Part shown: positions 48,138-60,000 of the stretch, one piece after another | Layout: every line of letters starts with the position of its first letter | Numbering within the stretch: the first letter of the stretch is position 1 | Assembly (NCBI GenBank): GCA_030141605.1 | Contig: JAQGDQ010002372.1 | Span: 560,001 to 620,000 of the forward strand | DNA: 60,000 bases | Direction: 5' to 3' | Source: Tubiluchus corallicola | Taxonomy: Eukaryota; Priapulida; Priapulimorpha; Priapulimorphida; Tubiluchidae | Notes under the pieces: generated by a model | What the model was told of the DNA's origin: nothing | Database searches by the model: none | What the model saw: only the letters and a program-made list of their open reading frames with translations | Position numbers and translations under genes: made by a program

Positions 48138-50443
48138 GTAGATAGATAGATAGATAGATAGATATAGATATAGATATAGATATAGATATAGATATAGATA
48201 TAGATATAGATATAGATATAGATATAGATATAGACATAGATATAGATATAGAGAGATAGGTAGATGGATGGATTATTTTGTTCCCATATCTTATAATGTG
48301 TAATTAAAGTTAGTAACAATAATAGGAAATAACAACACACAAGTATTTACAAACACACACGTTGTCCAAGAATTGTTTTACGATTTTTTCGTCAGGTATA
48401 TTTCGATAATTTCATCAGGGCTTATCAAAAGAGTGTTCAACAGAAACACGGTCAGGAACCGCATATGAATTTACACACTCTTTTTGTCTTTGTGTTGTGT
48501 TCAGTTGTGCATTCAATCACACGCCAAAAATCTATGTGGATATTTCATCATAACCATGTTTTTTACAAAGAAGCAAAAATTTTGTGTTGTGCGATAAACG
48601 TTTTTAACTTATACAGGACAAGAAAAGAAGTAGGTTTCAGAAAAATTGCCTTAAAAAATTATATTACTTTACAGCATTTTCATGCATATATCGTACTCGC
48701 GTTAAAGGGAATTTTTGTTTGTTTTCATTTTGAATCTCCCGCAATACTGTTCTGAAGTCACCGTTACACGACGTCGCTTATGCAAATGTAAATCAGGGGA
48801 AGAAAAGGCAATGTTAAATTATGTCCCAAAAAACTTTCAATGCAAATCTATATTACTTGGCATTTCGCTTACCTGCTGGAAAGCCTTATGTAAGTATAAA
48901 TAATAACTTAAATTTTCGTGCCAATTGGAAAAATATCGCTGGCTCACCCTAAAACGTTTTTTAATCTTATTGAGAAGATACAGTAATTTAAAATTTTACT
49001 TTGTTAGTAACATGTGTGCTACGATTGCTCTGATTATTTTTTCAAATTGCACGCAATGTTATCTAAACTTGTTTCAAACGACCTACCATTAAAAACTGGC
49101 TGCGTCTAACGGTCATCGCGGGTGTTTGAATTTACAAGTTTTATACAGCGTTACTGCCGATGCAAGCCATGCATATGAAAAGACAGTATGTAAGTGGTAT
49201 AAAATTTCAAGACGAATTTTTAAGCTTTATGTAAGTGGAGGGCTTTCTTGCACTTTAATTGGGAGTTTAGATAAAATAAATAGACCACGAATATTCAATG
49301 TTGCAGAATCGACAGGGGCCGAAAGCATTTTTTGTTCTGCAAAGTTGTTTTTGGAGTCTTGGAGGCCATGATTTCTATCATTGTTTTTATGCTAACTGAC
49401 TTTTTTGAGCTGTACATAAACGTGCTTAATTATTTTGACACAGGACAAGTAATTAACGAGGGAAAACATGAATGGACGAGAGGCAATGCCGCAGATACGA
49501 ATGGAAAAACTGTAGACATTATAGCCACGAAGTAAGCACAATCGTCTATTAAACCTGATTTGTCTGAGCAAAATCCTGATTACTCTCCAGAAAACGCAAA
49601 CCTAGGTTTTACCGTTTTGCTACTATGGTTTTCTAAGCAAGATTTCTGGGCAAAACTAAGGTAATTTTGCCGAAAAAACTCCACTGGGTTAATTGTGGAC
49701 ATTGGTTTTGCTACATTAATCGTCGTGCATTAAAAAAGAAAATGACTTTTTAGAATAAACGGTTAATAAAATCGGTATACATGTACCTAGGCATCCTTTT
49801 AAATGTCGTTTAACACACAAATAGTTAAAACCGCAACAACTTTAAAGGAAATGGAAGTGGTGCTGACAAGCCACTGGCGTAGCAGTGTGTAGTTTTTTTG
49901 TTGGATTACTGCTGCGTTTACCTGTCTGAAGGCAGATTTCTTTTATTTTATAATTGTGCCTGCCCAATGTCTACAATAGATGTGACGGGCGTATGATGAT
50001 GATGAACTTTAAAACAGAATCCAGATAGGGAAAAGTAATGTTAGTCGCACATAAATATTCAAAAAAAGAAAAACTTGAATCATCTTGACTTGTATACTCT
50101 TGCACTTGTTGTGTCTTATGACTCCGACCTTTGTACGAAAGATTTTCGCATACTCATTCTTATTACATGTGTAAATTTTGCATGCGGGTAATTACAGTAT
50201 TGAACGAAATTTAACCGTAGGAAACCTAGAATACTTCTTCTTTTTTCTAGAACTGAATCAACATATTTAGAAGTGAGATGTATGTATCATTGTATGAGGG
50301 ATGACCGATGTACGCTGATAGGACTAGATTCAACAAGTGAGGAATGTACACTCTACGGTGATGCAACACTATTGTCTATGCCAGGTGTTGTACCACCAGC
50401 CTCAAATCAATACTTACTCCTCAAATCCTACTTTAACTTGTAG
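47392..50443 (+). CDS. small secreted cysteine-rich protein, PAN/apple-like (4 exons, 121 aa)
   Basis: Built from short exons 47392-47430, 47882-47927, 49444-49531 and 50251-50443; donors GTAAAA, GTAAGC, GTAAGC; acceptors TACAG, CACAG and CTAG behind pyrimidine tracts. The phases fit throughout and the total is 366 bases with stop. Residues 1-29 form a convincing signal peptide (MKAGN, then a hydrophobic core [16 protein letters not shown]) that is split between exons 1 and 2. The mature part has four cysteines, C68-x3-C72-x5-C78-x11-C90, with CTL after both C78 and C90; this resembles the core of PAN/apple domains, which bind protein or carbohydrate ligands outside the cell. It lies head-to-head with gene C. 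Weak point: the first donor (GTAAAA). Intron 2 holds a large microsatellite and a repeat copy. The family assignment is inference from cysteine spacing. Confidence 0.6.
48034..48264. repeat. compound microsatellite (ATGG)n-(ATAG)n-(ATATAG)n
   Basis: About 8 ATGG units, then about 25 ATAG units, then about 13 ATATAG units, in intron 2 of the small plus-strand gene. The serine/isoleucine frames across it are artefacts. Confidence 0.97.
48617..49267 (+). repeat. interspersed repeat family, copy 2 (intron 2 of the small gene)
   Basis: Same blocks as copy 1, extending about 70 bases further right through TAAGTGG(T/C)ATAAAATTT and GACGAATTTTTAAGCTTTAT, which it shares with copy 3. Confidence 0.85.
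49850..50012 (+). mobile_element. possible LINE 3' end in intron 3 of the small gene
   Basis: Ends in GACGGGCGTATGATGATGATG, the kind of short-unit tail common at 3' ends of non-LTR retrotransposons. No coding part is present. Confidence 0.25.
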
Positions 50444-52194
50444 ATCAACATGTATGGCTTCAAAGAAACCACTGTCTAACGTTATGTTTTAATTTCTGTA
50501 ACTAACGATCTAGTTTTCTGTCCTAAACATTTTAACAAATCACTTTAAAAATGAGCTATGCTGCAATTTTGCAAGCTTCTCCAATTATGTCGCAATAACA
50601 GTTATTTTTTACAAACATTAACAGATTCCTGCTCACTAGAAATTAGCAAAGAATTCTATTTTGTTCAACCATCTATTTTTCTACGCTCTGTCTGTTTACA
50701 TATTTAGTTAACAGCATTGTATTCATCTTTTAATTCTCTAACTCAATCCTCTTAACTGGCCAAGTGTAGCTTGTTATGACATGCTTTGCATAAAAATAAC
50801 ACTCGGTTGCCGTGACCTGCCTTGATAGTCTGTACAATGACTTTTAAAGTGACACATATAGATGCCTCTTTCGTTCTTACAGAAGTCTCTGAAGATTTGG
50901 TTCTCTACTGTCCTAAACTTATCTTTTCTTTGTAGTATGCACATTTTATTGGCAATTTACGTAACCTTGTAGTCTACTTATATTTGTGTTTACGATAATC
51001 CCCACTTTCCTGATAAACACAAAATTGAATGTATAATTAATTTGGCATGCTTCTGATAGTAACATGAAGCTTGGCAACATGCACTCAGTTGCATGGCTAC
51101 ATCACGTTGAATAATTACTATTACATTCATTATAATATTTACACGATATGCACACACAGCAAAAGAATAGAAATCGTTATATTTTTAATATTAGATGATT
51201 ACACAGGTAAAAGTATACCTTTATATAATGCATTGAATGGATATTGCAAAAACTATAATACATAGACTTGTAGACCTGTAACTGCAAGAGTGCAAGTTAT
51301 GTTGTACGAACTACATGTGTTCATGCCTAATACTGTAATTTGTAAAGTGTATTAAACAGAAGCCCTAAATATGAGGAACAAAAGTTTTTGCCCGTTTACT
51401 TCCCTCTACAAAGGTTTTTGACTAAATGGCATTTGTACCTATTTATCAGATCACTCAGCCATTCACGCACTCACACAAATTACTTCTCTCCCCCCTTCTC
51501 TCTCTCTTTGACTCTGTCTTTTCCCTTCTTTGACAAATTTAATAACTACATAATGACTAAAGCTCTAAAGGGTAAATAACTAGTGTCGCACAAATTCTTA
51601 CAGTAAACCAGTGCCAAAGCAATGCCAGCTGACTACTATTAAAATCTCAGAACATATATTTGAAAATTCAACAAATTAATAAAAATAAAGATCTCTATCT
51701 CCATCCCTATCATCATGGAACAGTGCAAGTCATTGATTCTGAACAGAGTGTAACTTACAGATTGAAGAGAATAGCTCAATGGTCATAGTGTGTCATGTGC
51801 TTAGTCATGTGGCATACTGCATATACTTATATTGGTAGGAAGTACCTACATAAACATACAGACCTGTACCTCTGCCAGTTCAGTGTCTCATTGATTATTG
51901 TCCTTAGTAATTAATCAGGTGTTAGGACTGTGTCTTTTCACAACCTTAAATTAAATAAGCCTTAAATTAAGTGCAGCATATCACTAAATGCCAAAACTGT
52001 GTTGAGAACACTCTCAGCCAGTAGCGACTATTAGTATACCTTGTAACTACAGGCAAAATGTTTCATCCAATGGTTTTTCTCAAAACCTCTGCGAGAATTG
52101 CACATGTGCAAATACCTTAATCACTAGTTAAACAATTCAATTCTGCAAACACCAACCATTCTGTAAAACCTAGGAATTATACATTAACGTTCGG
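50444..52194. other. spacer between the small gene and PSMB3
   Basis: Tail-to-tail interval. It should contain the 3' UTR of the small gene and possibly that of PSMB3. AT-rich, with short CT-rich patches around 51486-51515. No exon recognised. Confidence 0.5.
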
Positions 52195-52200
52195 TTTATT
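52195..52200 (-). promoter_or_regulatory. PSMB3: candidate polyadenylation signal of PSMB3
   Basis: First minus-strand AATAAA found downstream of the stop, implying a 3' UTR of about 600 bases. Confidence 0.35.
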
Positions 52201-52796
52201 CAAAAACTGTTTTTCAATTGTGTTTGACAATTATTGTCACCTCATACACTCTTTCAAAATGGAATAACAACTAGATTAATGTTTTCTAAGTTTCAAAGTT
52301 ACAAACAATTTTCAAGGTTTCAATCTCTTTTACCCAACTGTTTACATAATAACATCATTAAACATTATTTGGAAGTCACTGCGATTTTACAAAACCAGTA
52401 GGAAAAAACACAAGAAGCACTTTTTTCTGAATGCAAATAATTTACACATTGAAAGAAATTTAGTTACACCTATTTGACATCATACAACATCCACTTTAAG
52501 ATACACTTTCTTCTGAAATGAGTACAGATTTTTTTAAAAATACAATTAAACATTCGTCTACTCAATGGAAATACTCTTAATGAACAATGCAGTAATAATG
52601 CTCATAAAAAAATAAAACAACAGTTGAATAGTTCTGCTTCATACCATAAAGAACAGTGTTCATTTATACCTACAAAAATTTTCAAATTGCAACATCCAGA
52701 AACAAGAAAGTGTAAAATGTACCATCTTTTTTGCAAATATGACACAATGATAAATGATTATATGTACATATGTATCATACATTTTTATAAAGAAAT

Positions 52797-55700
52797 TCAA
52801 TCCATTCTAGTTTTTAAAGTCCGCACTGTCACTTTGTCTTTTTCACTGCAAAAAAACAATTACCTTTAATACAACATGATAAAAAACGTAATGATAAAAT
52901 AATGCTTTGTCAGTATCTAATTGACACTATTACAATCTAACTCTCGAGATAGAGTGCTGTGTCCCTTACACTTTCTCTTTTGCTTTGCGGCTCATACTAC
53001 TGTCTACATTAAAATTTACTTATACTTATTTAAATTGTAATATCAACAACTTTACTGTATTGAAGAACTCTCATGATTTAATGAAATACAAATCTTATGA
53101 GCAGTGTACAACAATCTTCTGATTTTCTACAATTTAAGAGAAGCACGCAAAACCGTGCATAACTGAGCTTGGAAAACTCTCAATACACATTAATAACACT
53201 AACAATCTTGTAAACTTGTACTGTTAGTGAAGACAATATAACTATATAACTATGTACATGTCAAAAATATGCAAACGCTTACAGTTTACGTCCATTAAAA
53301 TAAAAATCTAGTTTTAGGCTGCAGGGTTTGTTTATAATGAGCACTTTGGTTTATTATTAATGATCCTTCAGCAAAACTACAAGCATACTTAAAAGCACAA
53401 AAGCAGAAAAGATTATTTAAAGCACTTACATGATCCATACTTTTGCACCCCAACCTGAAATGGCATCTCTATCAACAGCATTTAGCAAAGCTTGTGATAT
53501 AGATTCAAATAATTCATCTGGACCCTATTAAAAAAACAAGCTTAAACAAAGGGACATATCCGTACTGAAAACTGTTCTCACCTAACTAGATAACGATGTG
53601 TTACTGCCAATAGATTCACAAGTCAAATCATTTGCAAGATATTAACAAAAGAAACATTTCAGATTTTCACAATAGTAAATAAGCCATAATACTACAAGTC
53701 AAACCTGAGCCATGCATCTTAATAGTTGGGCTACGTTTTCTAAGAAAAAGTTGTGTCTTACCAAGTTAGGTTCCCATAAAGATTCGCACATTCCATACAT
53801 TTGCTCACTAGCCGTCCCACTCACGACAAAATCATCAGTGACCATAGGACAACCAATAAGATCCAATGAACATATAAATGGTTCATTAGTCTGTGGATCT
53901 AGTCCAGCAATAACTGGTTCAACAAAATACGGGCCAAACCTAAAGATAAAAAATACATGTATAATCCGGGCATTTCCAAGTCTTAATTACTTAATGAAAG
54001 TTTCTCATATAGTCAACAGCAATAATACTTTTGAGTATTAATATCAAGCATGACATTTTGTACTTAACTGCAAATAAAGTCATAACGTTTTTGAGACTTA
54101 CCATAATATAACAAAATAAAAATAAAACCAACTGTTCAAATTCAAACTCAGTATACCCGTATTCACTCTAGTTAAACTACAAAACTTTTAACAATTATGG
54201 TTAACTAAAAATAGTGGGAAACTTGGCAGACTAAATTATGCCATAATGGACTCAAAGGCACTTTGGGCATTATTTTATTAAATCCATTGTATTTACGGAT
54301 CACATGCCTTAATTTAATTTCAATGAAATTGAAAGTTCTAAATTTGCAGATGTGACTAATTTTGTAAAAATGTCAGCATTGAAAACAGAGCGATAGGTAT
54401 TCCAAAAGCCAAATCAAGAATTAGTTATTACTGAACAACTGGGGAGGTGGTCACTAGGAATAGGCAAAGAAAGCACTGTTTTAATAATGCAAAATACAAT
54501 AGTAGTTGGCTATCTGTTAATATTAGTATGTATATGATTTATTTTCCAATATGTAAAGGTTTTACATGCGTGCATGTATTAACAACTATGCAATGGACGT
54601 GAATAACATAAAAGATATAAACTCCTTACCTTCTTTCATACAGAAGATTTGAAACAATGCTCATAAAGGTTTTTGGCTTTAATGGCCTGTTCTCCCGCAG
54701 AGTATACAGATTAACTTTAAACTTTAATCTTAGAGCACTGAAAGTAAAAAGAACCTGAATAGGTACCAATTGTAACCTATCATAACAAAGCATTAAATGT
54801 ACGAAACCAAGACTAAGACACTTTTTTATTTAATTATCAAACAATTTGCACAAAATAATGAGAAAATAAGCTTGTAACTTTCAGCTTACAACAAACTATC
54901 TACACAATGTCTGGCAAAATAATGTCTTTTTTTACTGTTTAAGTTATTCGTAAAATCAAATCAGGACGGTACTAATTAACATCGGTTTTGAAGGTGAAGT
55001 TACACAGAGTACGCTAAGACAGCCGACTAGCTCTTAACATTACGATTAGGTCTAAGCACAAAGCTAAATGCTTATCATTACAATATAGTAAATCTGCACA
55101 CATTTTATTTTATACTTGATGGTAGCACAACACTTACACTGTCTGTGTATCTGTTGCTAAACCTGGCAAACCAACATATAATTTTGGACTCATCTCAAAA
55201 ACTTTGTCAAAATCCATGGAAATTGTTTGCCCCTGAATACCAAATCTTCTATCACAGGCAATAGCCACACAATCCTTCCCCTTCATGGCCATTACCACAC
55301 CGCCGTTGTACGCAAGTATACTCTGAAAAAGATCAAATATTTAAATGCAGCACCTACTTATACATCAAAATAAAACAATAAACCATTAAATATACAAGGT
55401 TAGTAGAAATTAAGATTAATAAAGGGGCTTAAAGGACAAGAAAAGGGGCACCTGAAGTAGGTTTCAGAAAAATCGCCTTGAAAAATGATATTGCTTTACA
55501 ACAATTTTATGCACATACAATCGTGTTCGCGTTGAAAGGAATTTTCGTTTGTTTGCATTTTAAATCTCCCGCAATACTGTTTCGACGGTGCCATTCCATG
55601 ACGTCACTATGCCATGTAAATCAAGGGAAGAAAGGGCAATGTTAAATTGTGACCCAAAAAACTTTCCGTGCAAATCTATATTACTTAGCAGTTCACTTAC

Positions 55701-57351
55701 CTGCTGGAAAGACTTATCTAACTAGACTAATAATTTAAAATGCTTGTGCCAGTCGGTAAAATGTCACTGACACACCCTCCAGGGTGCGACACTCACTAAC
55801 CAAAAACGTATTTTTAATCTTATTGACAAGATACAGTAATTTAAAATTTTACTTAATTAGCAACATGTATGCTATTAATGCTCTGATTATTTTTTCAAAC
55901 TTTACTCAATGTTATCAAGACTTGTTTCAAACGACCTACCATTAAAATGGCTGTGCCTAACGGCCATCGCGGGAGTTTAAATTTACATGTCTTATACAGC
56001 GTTACGGCCGATGCAAGCCATGCATATGAAAAGGTAGTACATAAGTGGCATAAAATTTGGAGACGAATTTTTAAGCTTTATGATGTGAAAGGTTTTCTTG
56101 TGCTTTAAAACTGGAGTGATAAACGACAAGGTCAAGGACACTGGAAACTAGTCAGGCATTTGATAACCTTTCAACACCTAGGACTTCGAGTTAAATTCAC
56201 AATGTAGGGCAGGGGCATGGAAAGTTGTATGGTGAATAATAACCGCTCCTACGGTCAAGGACCCTAGGCATTATCCAAGGTTTCCTAAATATTTCTGCTT
56301 ACTTCCTTGATAGTATCTTAAATGGTCATTCATACTTTAGAATACTGTCAAACATATGAAAGAATTATTCAAGTGCTTCGTTAATTGACAGAACAGAGTC
56401 ATCTACTGCATTAAAACTGTTGAAGGCATCAAACTCTGTGGAAGATTGTATATGTTGCAGAAAATTTTTTGCAGGAGCAGATATGGATGGAAACTATGAC
56501 GAAGAATACAATCAGTACAGTGTTTAGCCCTTGCAAACTTGTGGAGAGAGACACTAGTAATTACAGAAGCAAAATGCCACGAAGAAGCTCTGTTGGTCTT
56601 ATTACGAAAACAAATAAAACAATATTAACAAGAACATTCTGCCGTGAAGCAGAATCTTAATAAAATACAATATGTCGTAATTTACAATTACCACTGAATA
56701 TTACACGCATATTATCATCATAATAGTCAGAGACTTGCATCCACACTAAGCTGATACATCTGTGAGGCGATTCACAGAGGCTATTCTGATATTTCTGTCA
56801 AGCTCTGTATATCCACATCATAAAGGAGCAAGCCAAAAAGAAAAGTGCATCCTGTCACGCTGTTGATCTTACACCTCTACACTGAGCCCCAAGATTTCTC
56901 TAAATTTTATCACTTGTCTGATCCAAGCATTGACTCTTACTACTAGCAGTACTAGTGTGCCCGTGTTTACTGAACATAGATCTGCTTCGTTCATTACGAT
57001 TTCCAAACACTTTTTAGCTACTTCACATTTCAACAGATATTCATTCGTATCACACTCCTTCGCACACAGTGGACAGATTAAATCATCCTTACACTTATTT
57101 TTATAATTACACTTTAATTTGATCATCTTTAATTTCAATTCAGTAATTTCATACACAGTTTTTTCATCACACTCCATCACATAATTTATTGCCTGTTCCC
57201 AAAATTTCCACACTATTTTCCATAAATCTCAGTTTTATCATATCATCACACTTTTTCACAGCTTCAACTTTTAGATACTGTTTAACTATGCGAGGGAATT
57301 CAATTTATGAATTAATAAATATTGAGGGTAAATAAATATTAGACTTACCAT
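52797..57351 (-). CDS. PSMB3: proteasome subunit beta type-3 (6 coding exons, 205 aa)
   Basis: Exons in order: 57349-57351 (ATG only), 55138-55322, 54630-54737, 53762-53939, 53430-53524, 52797-52845; 618 bases with stop, giving 205 aa, the usual length of this subunit. Diagnostic stretches: [20 protein letters not shown] near the N-terminus, [68 protein letters not shown] and the C-terminal [11 protein letters not shown]...RMD. Beta-3 is a structural, non-proteolytic subunit of the 20S core ring; consistently, there is no processed propeptide with a catalytic threonine. The first exon rests on ACCATG followed immediately by the donor GTAAGT, at phase 0, as exon 2 requires. It is the least certain part because a LINE fragment sits just beside it. 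Exon 6 is only 49 bases. Confidence 0.93.
55434..56118 (+). repeat. interspersed repeat family, copy 3 (intron 1 of PSMB3)
   Basis: Begins GGACAAGAAAAGGGGCACC and follows copy 2 to GCTTTAAAACTGGAG. It contains CATGACGTCACT and CCTCCAGGGTGCG as in copy 1. Confidence 0.85.
56119..56690. other. unassigned intron 1 sequence of PSMB3
   Basis: Includes two overlapping plus-strand open stretches: about 56 codons ending in a stop just after AATCAGTACAGTGTT at about 56524, and 63 codons at 56469-56660. AATAAA occurs directly after the second. No splice partners or family resemblance recognised. Confidence 0.4.
56700..57310 (-). mobile_element. LINE (non-LTR retrotransposon) 3' fragment
   Basis: The minus-strand frame at 56869-57213 contains [17 protein letters not shown], matching the C-x2-C...H...C zinc motif that ends many LINE reverse-transcriptase proteins, with the histidine replaced by tyrosine. 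Upstream, at 57214-57300, related coding sequence continues in another frame (KQYLKVEAV...MIKLRF), showing a frameshift. The 3' side ends near a TATTATGATGATAAT stretch. It is a dead fragment, in the same orientation as PSMB3. Confidence 0.55.
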
Positions 57352-60000
57352 GGTAACTAAATGAAATGTAATGACAAACTAATAAATAGCGATATTTCTC
57401 TTTTACAGATTATACACATAAAAAGTGTATTTAAAAATTTAATAATTAAGTTACACAAATTTATCATGCATGACAAGCAAAAGCCGTAACAGAGGCACGC
57501 AAAAGGCAAGAGCCTGAATGATGACAAGTTTACTCTGAGCTAACCTGTTCAGTTTATATTGTTTTATTGTAGAGAAGACTGTGAATTCGACTCAGCATTC
57601 CATAATAATAACGACTAGAGGGATTATTACATTTTCTGCTGGACTGCTACGAATAGCTTTACTTAAGTCCTGCCTTGAGTTGATTTTTTGTTGCTTTTGC
57701 TTGATATAATTTCTTGCTTTAAGCTGAATTCTGTTTTGCTTTGCTTGTGATAACTTCTTTTTACCTTGAGTTGAATTGAGTTTTGCTTGATATAATCATT
57801 TTATTCTTTGATAATTTTTGTTTGCTTTGCAGAATTTTGTTTGCTTTTTCTGTTTTCATTTGATATGAGATATATTTATTGATTTGTTTTTGTATTGCAT
57901 TTTGACATTACTGTGTCTGTTTCATTTTTATCATAAATTTATGCATAATTATAGTATAACTATTATTATTATTTAAAATGTAACCTTGTATTCAGGTATC
58001 ATGAAATTGTCTCTTACTATTTCTCCATTCTTTAAAAATTTGACTAGATTAAGTGATTAAGTATGCACAATCTATTTTTAATACTGTAATGTTTTTTTAT
58101 AATAATCACCAAAAATGTCATGTGCCTGTAAGTAAACATGTATTACATGTAAAAATCAAGTGACCAATAGGCCTTTCTCAGTTGCATTAAAATCTTAATA
58201 AATCATGTCGAATTTTTAACTGTTATTGAGAAAATCAACTTGAATTAAATTGAATTGAATTGAATAGTAATACAGGAATTACTGGATGAATGAGCGTTAC
58301 ACATAACTTTTTGCTACAGGAGTGTAAAAAATGAGTAATAGTGCACAACAAAAAGTATCATGCCAATTTATTACATCAGGGTACTGCTGAAACAATAGAG
58401 AACCTGGCATGCCTTCAATACTAAAATGTGAAGCCTCTATGCCAACTGCCTATATAACTAGCACAGTCTGCAAACTTGGGGGATATATATATATATATAT
58501 ATATATAATCGGAGCAGTAATTCAAGGAGAGACATGCCCAGCTCATTATATTGCAATACTTCTTGAAAACATACGGGTAACCTTCTACAAGAAACAGTGG
58601 TTCAGTATTGTTGCATTAATCATAGTACTATTATTGTATCCAGTAGTAATTTACCACTGCTTGTGTTAAATTAGCACGTCCACACCGACACGCACCCATT
58701 ATCATTAATAACAACAAAAGAATGTACTGATGAGCATTTAACAGGTTGTATGGCTTCTTTCTTTTTCCAGCCAACAGGAAACCTCGGTGACTTATTATTG
58801 TTATTTAAGCTATAGCGAAGGTTTTGATTCCCTCGAAAGCATCGTTACTTACAACTAGGGTTTTAATTATTTTTCGGGGGAAACACCTGAAAAAAGTCTT
58901 ACACGTATAAGTAGAGAATTTCACATACTTTGTAACTGCATAACAGAATAAATTGTATTGCCAAGGTTGCTTGCAATAGTGGGTAAACTAGTGAACATTA
59001 GACAGACTGAACAGGCCTTTATTGTCAGTATTGTGGATCATAGATTAATTTTGCTGTTTATCTGCTATAATTGCATACTGCTAGTGGTTTATTCACGAAA
59101 CTGGCAAGTCTGCCTTCAAAACAACAGTAAACTAAACGATATGCATCAATAAATGTTCTAAGAATGGTAATTTGACATCATGAAATGCTAGGTGCATTCA
59201 GGGAGCCATTAAAAAATAACCTGGCAAATAGCAGCAGCCCGCCTGCACAAGCAAATGGAACACTAAGATTTCATTCTTCTCCAGTATCTATGTTGAATAC
59301 TAACAAATGTGGATAAATGTCAAGATCTTCTTTGAAGTGGCTTTCGACAATTGAGATATTGGATGGTAAAATGTTAGATAGTGATTTATTGGAAAAAATT
59401 GTGATGAAAAGGTTTTATTATTATTATTTATTATTACAGAGTTTCGGTTGAAATTACAAGAAGATGGCAGGCGTCTAGTAGAGCCACACCCAATATTGCG
59501 AAATCGGTTTTCTTAAGTAATTCGATGCTGATGCAAAGTAGGCAACAGTTCAGCCTTGGTGTTGATGAACAAATTTGGAGATTGTGAAGTCCGACTTGAG
59601 AGAGCGAAGCATACAGTTGTGTCACTGTGTGGGAGCCATATTTTTCGCATTGCTATACTAATCAATCAATTTTAGCCTATGACATTAGCCATTTGAGAAG
59701 GAAATGCAGTCAGTGTAGCAAAAAGAAAAAAGGATTTTATAGACGTTTCATTATACTTATATGCGAGAGCTGACTACTTTAAAGGGGGGTCTGAAATAAA
59801 ATAAATACACTGGCAAGAAAATTAACTGAAACTAAGGTGACGATACGTGTATACTGAGGTTATTTACTTCAATGTGTGAGTGAATACTGTGTTAACGTAA
59901 AATTTACGTACCGATCATGTGAGATGTTGTGATGTGCTGCTGGTGAACTTATGAATTGATTCCATGACATGTTATGTTAACTTTAATAAACTTCCTTCAG
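57352..60000. other. upstream flank of PSMB3, no gene recognised
   Basis: T-rich sequence with TTTGCTTTGCTTG-like words (57680-57860) leads to a (TTGAA)n tail at 58240-58266, which may be the 3' end of another retroelement. An (AT)n tract lies at 58479-58507 and a short (ATT)n at 59413-59437. Open frames at 58409-58669, 58958-59152 and 59434-59625 show no motif, splice context or family likeness. The PSMB3 promoter should lie just right of 57351, but nothing decisive is visible. Confidence 0.5.

Noticed and set aside
47945-48340. 131-codon tyrosine/isoleucine/serine-rich frame
   Set aside because: Pure translation of the ATAG/ATGG/ATATAG microsatellite inside an intron.
56469-56660. 63-codon plus-strand frame followed by AATAAA
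   Set aside because: No splice context, no recognised motif, inside a repeat-filled intron of PSMB3.

Overview
This is a eukaryotic (animal) genomic window. It is AT-rich, dense in microsatellites, and its genes are split into many short exons with GT/AG borders. Gene content (White-type ABCG half-transporters and proteasome subunit beta-3) fits an invertebrate metazoan. I cannot name the species from sequence alone.

Layout: from about 0.3 to 46.4 kb the window is one minus-strand cluster of White-like ABCG half-transporter genes in head-to-tail order. Gene C (35231-46433, 19 coding exons, 686 aa) is the most divergent complete copy. Genes B (19848-29521, 686 aa) and A (6866-17447, 683 aa) are a recent direct tandem duplication; each sits in a repeated unit of about 12-13 kb (5264-18272 and 18273-30332). 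Between B and C lies a wrecked copy that keeps only an exon 1 and an exon 12 (31708-32635). Left of A is a relic last exon (1503-1604). At the left edge is the first exon of a further copy that runs out of the window (299-499). All exon borders of A, B and C were read by hand and the three 19-exon models stay in frame.

Gene A has an exon 12 (second membrane segment) whose 3' half comes from the lineage of the broken copy, with its own old half left stranded and its donor destroyed. Gene A also carries changes at several transmembrane residues that B and C share.

Head-to-head with gene C is a small plus-strand gene (47392-50443, four exons, 121 aa) predicted to encode a secreted cysteine-rich protein with a PAN/apple-like core. 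Minus-strand PSMB3 (52797-57351, 205 aa) follows; its first coding exon is just the ATG. A roughly 650-bp interspersed repeat occurs three times (43609, 48617, 55434), each time in an intron. The remainder is microsatellite, a LINE 3'-end fragment, hairpin elements and unassigned intergenic DNA.
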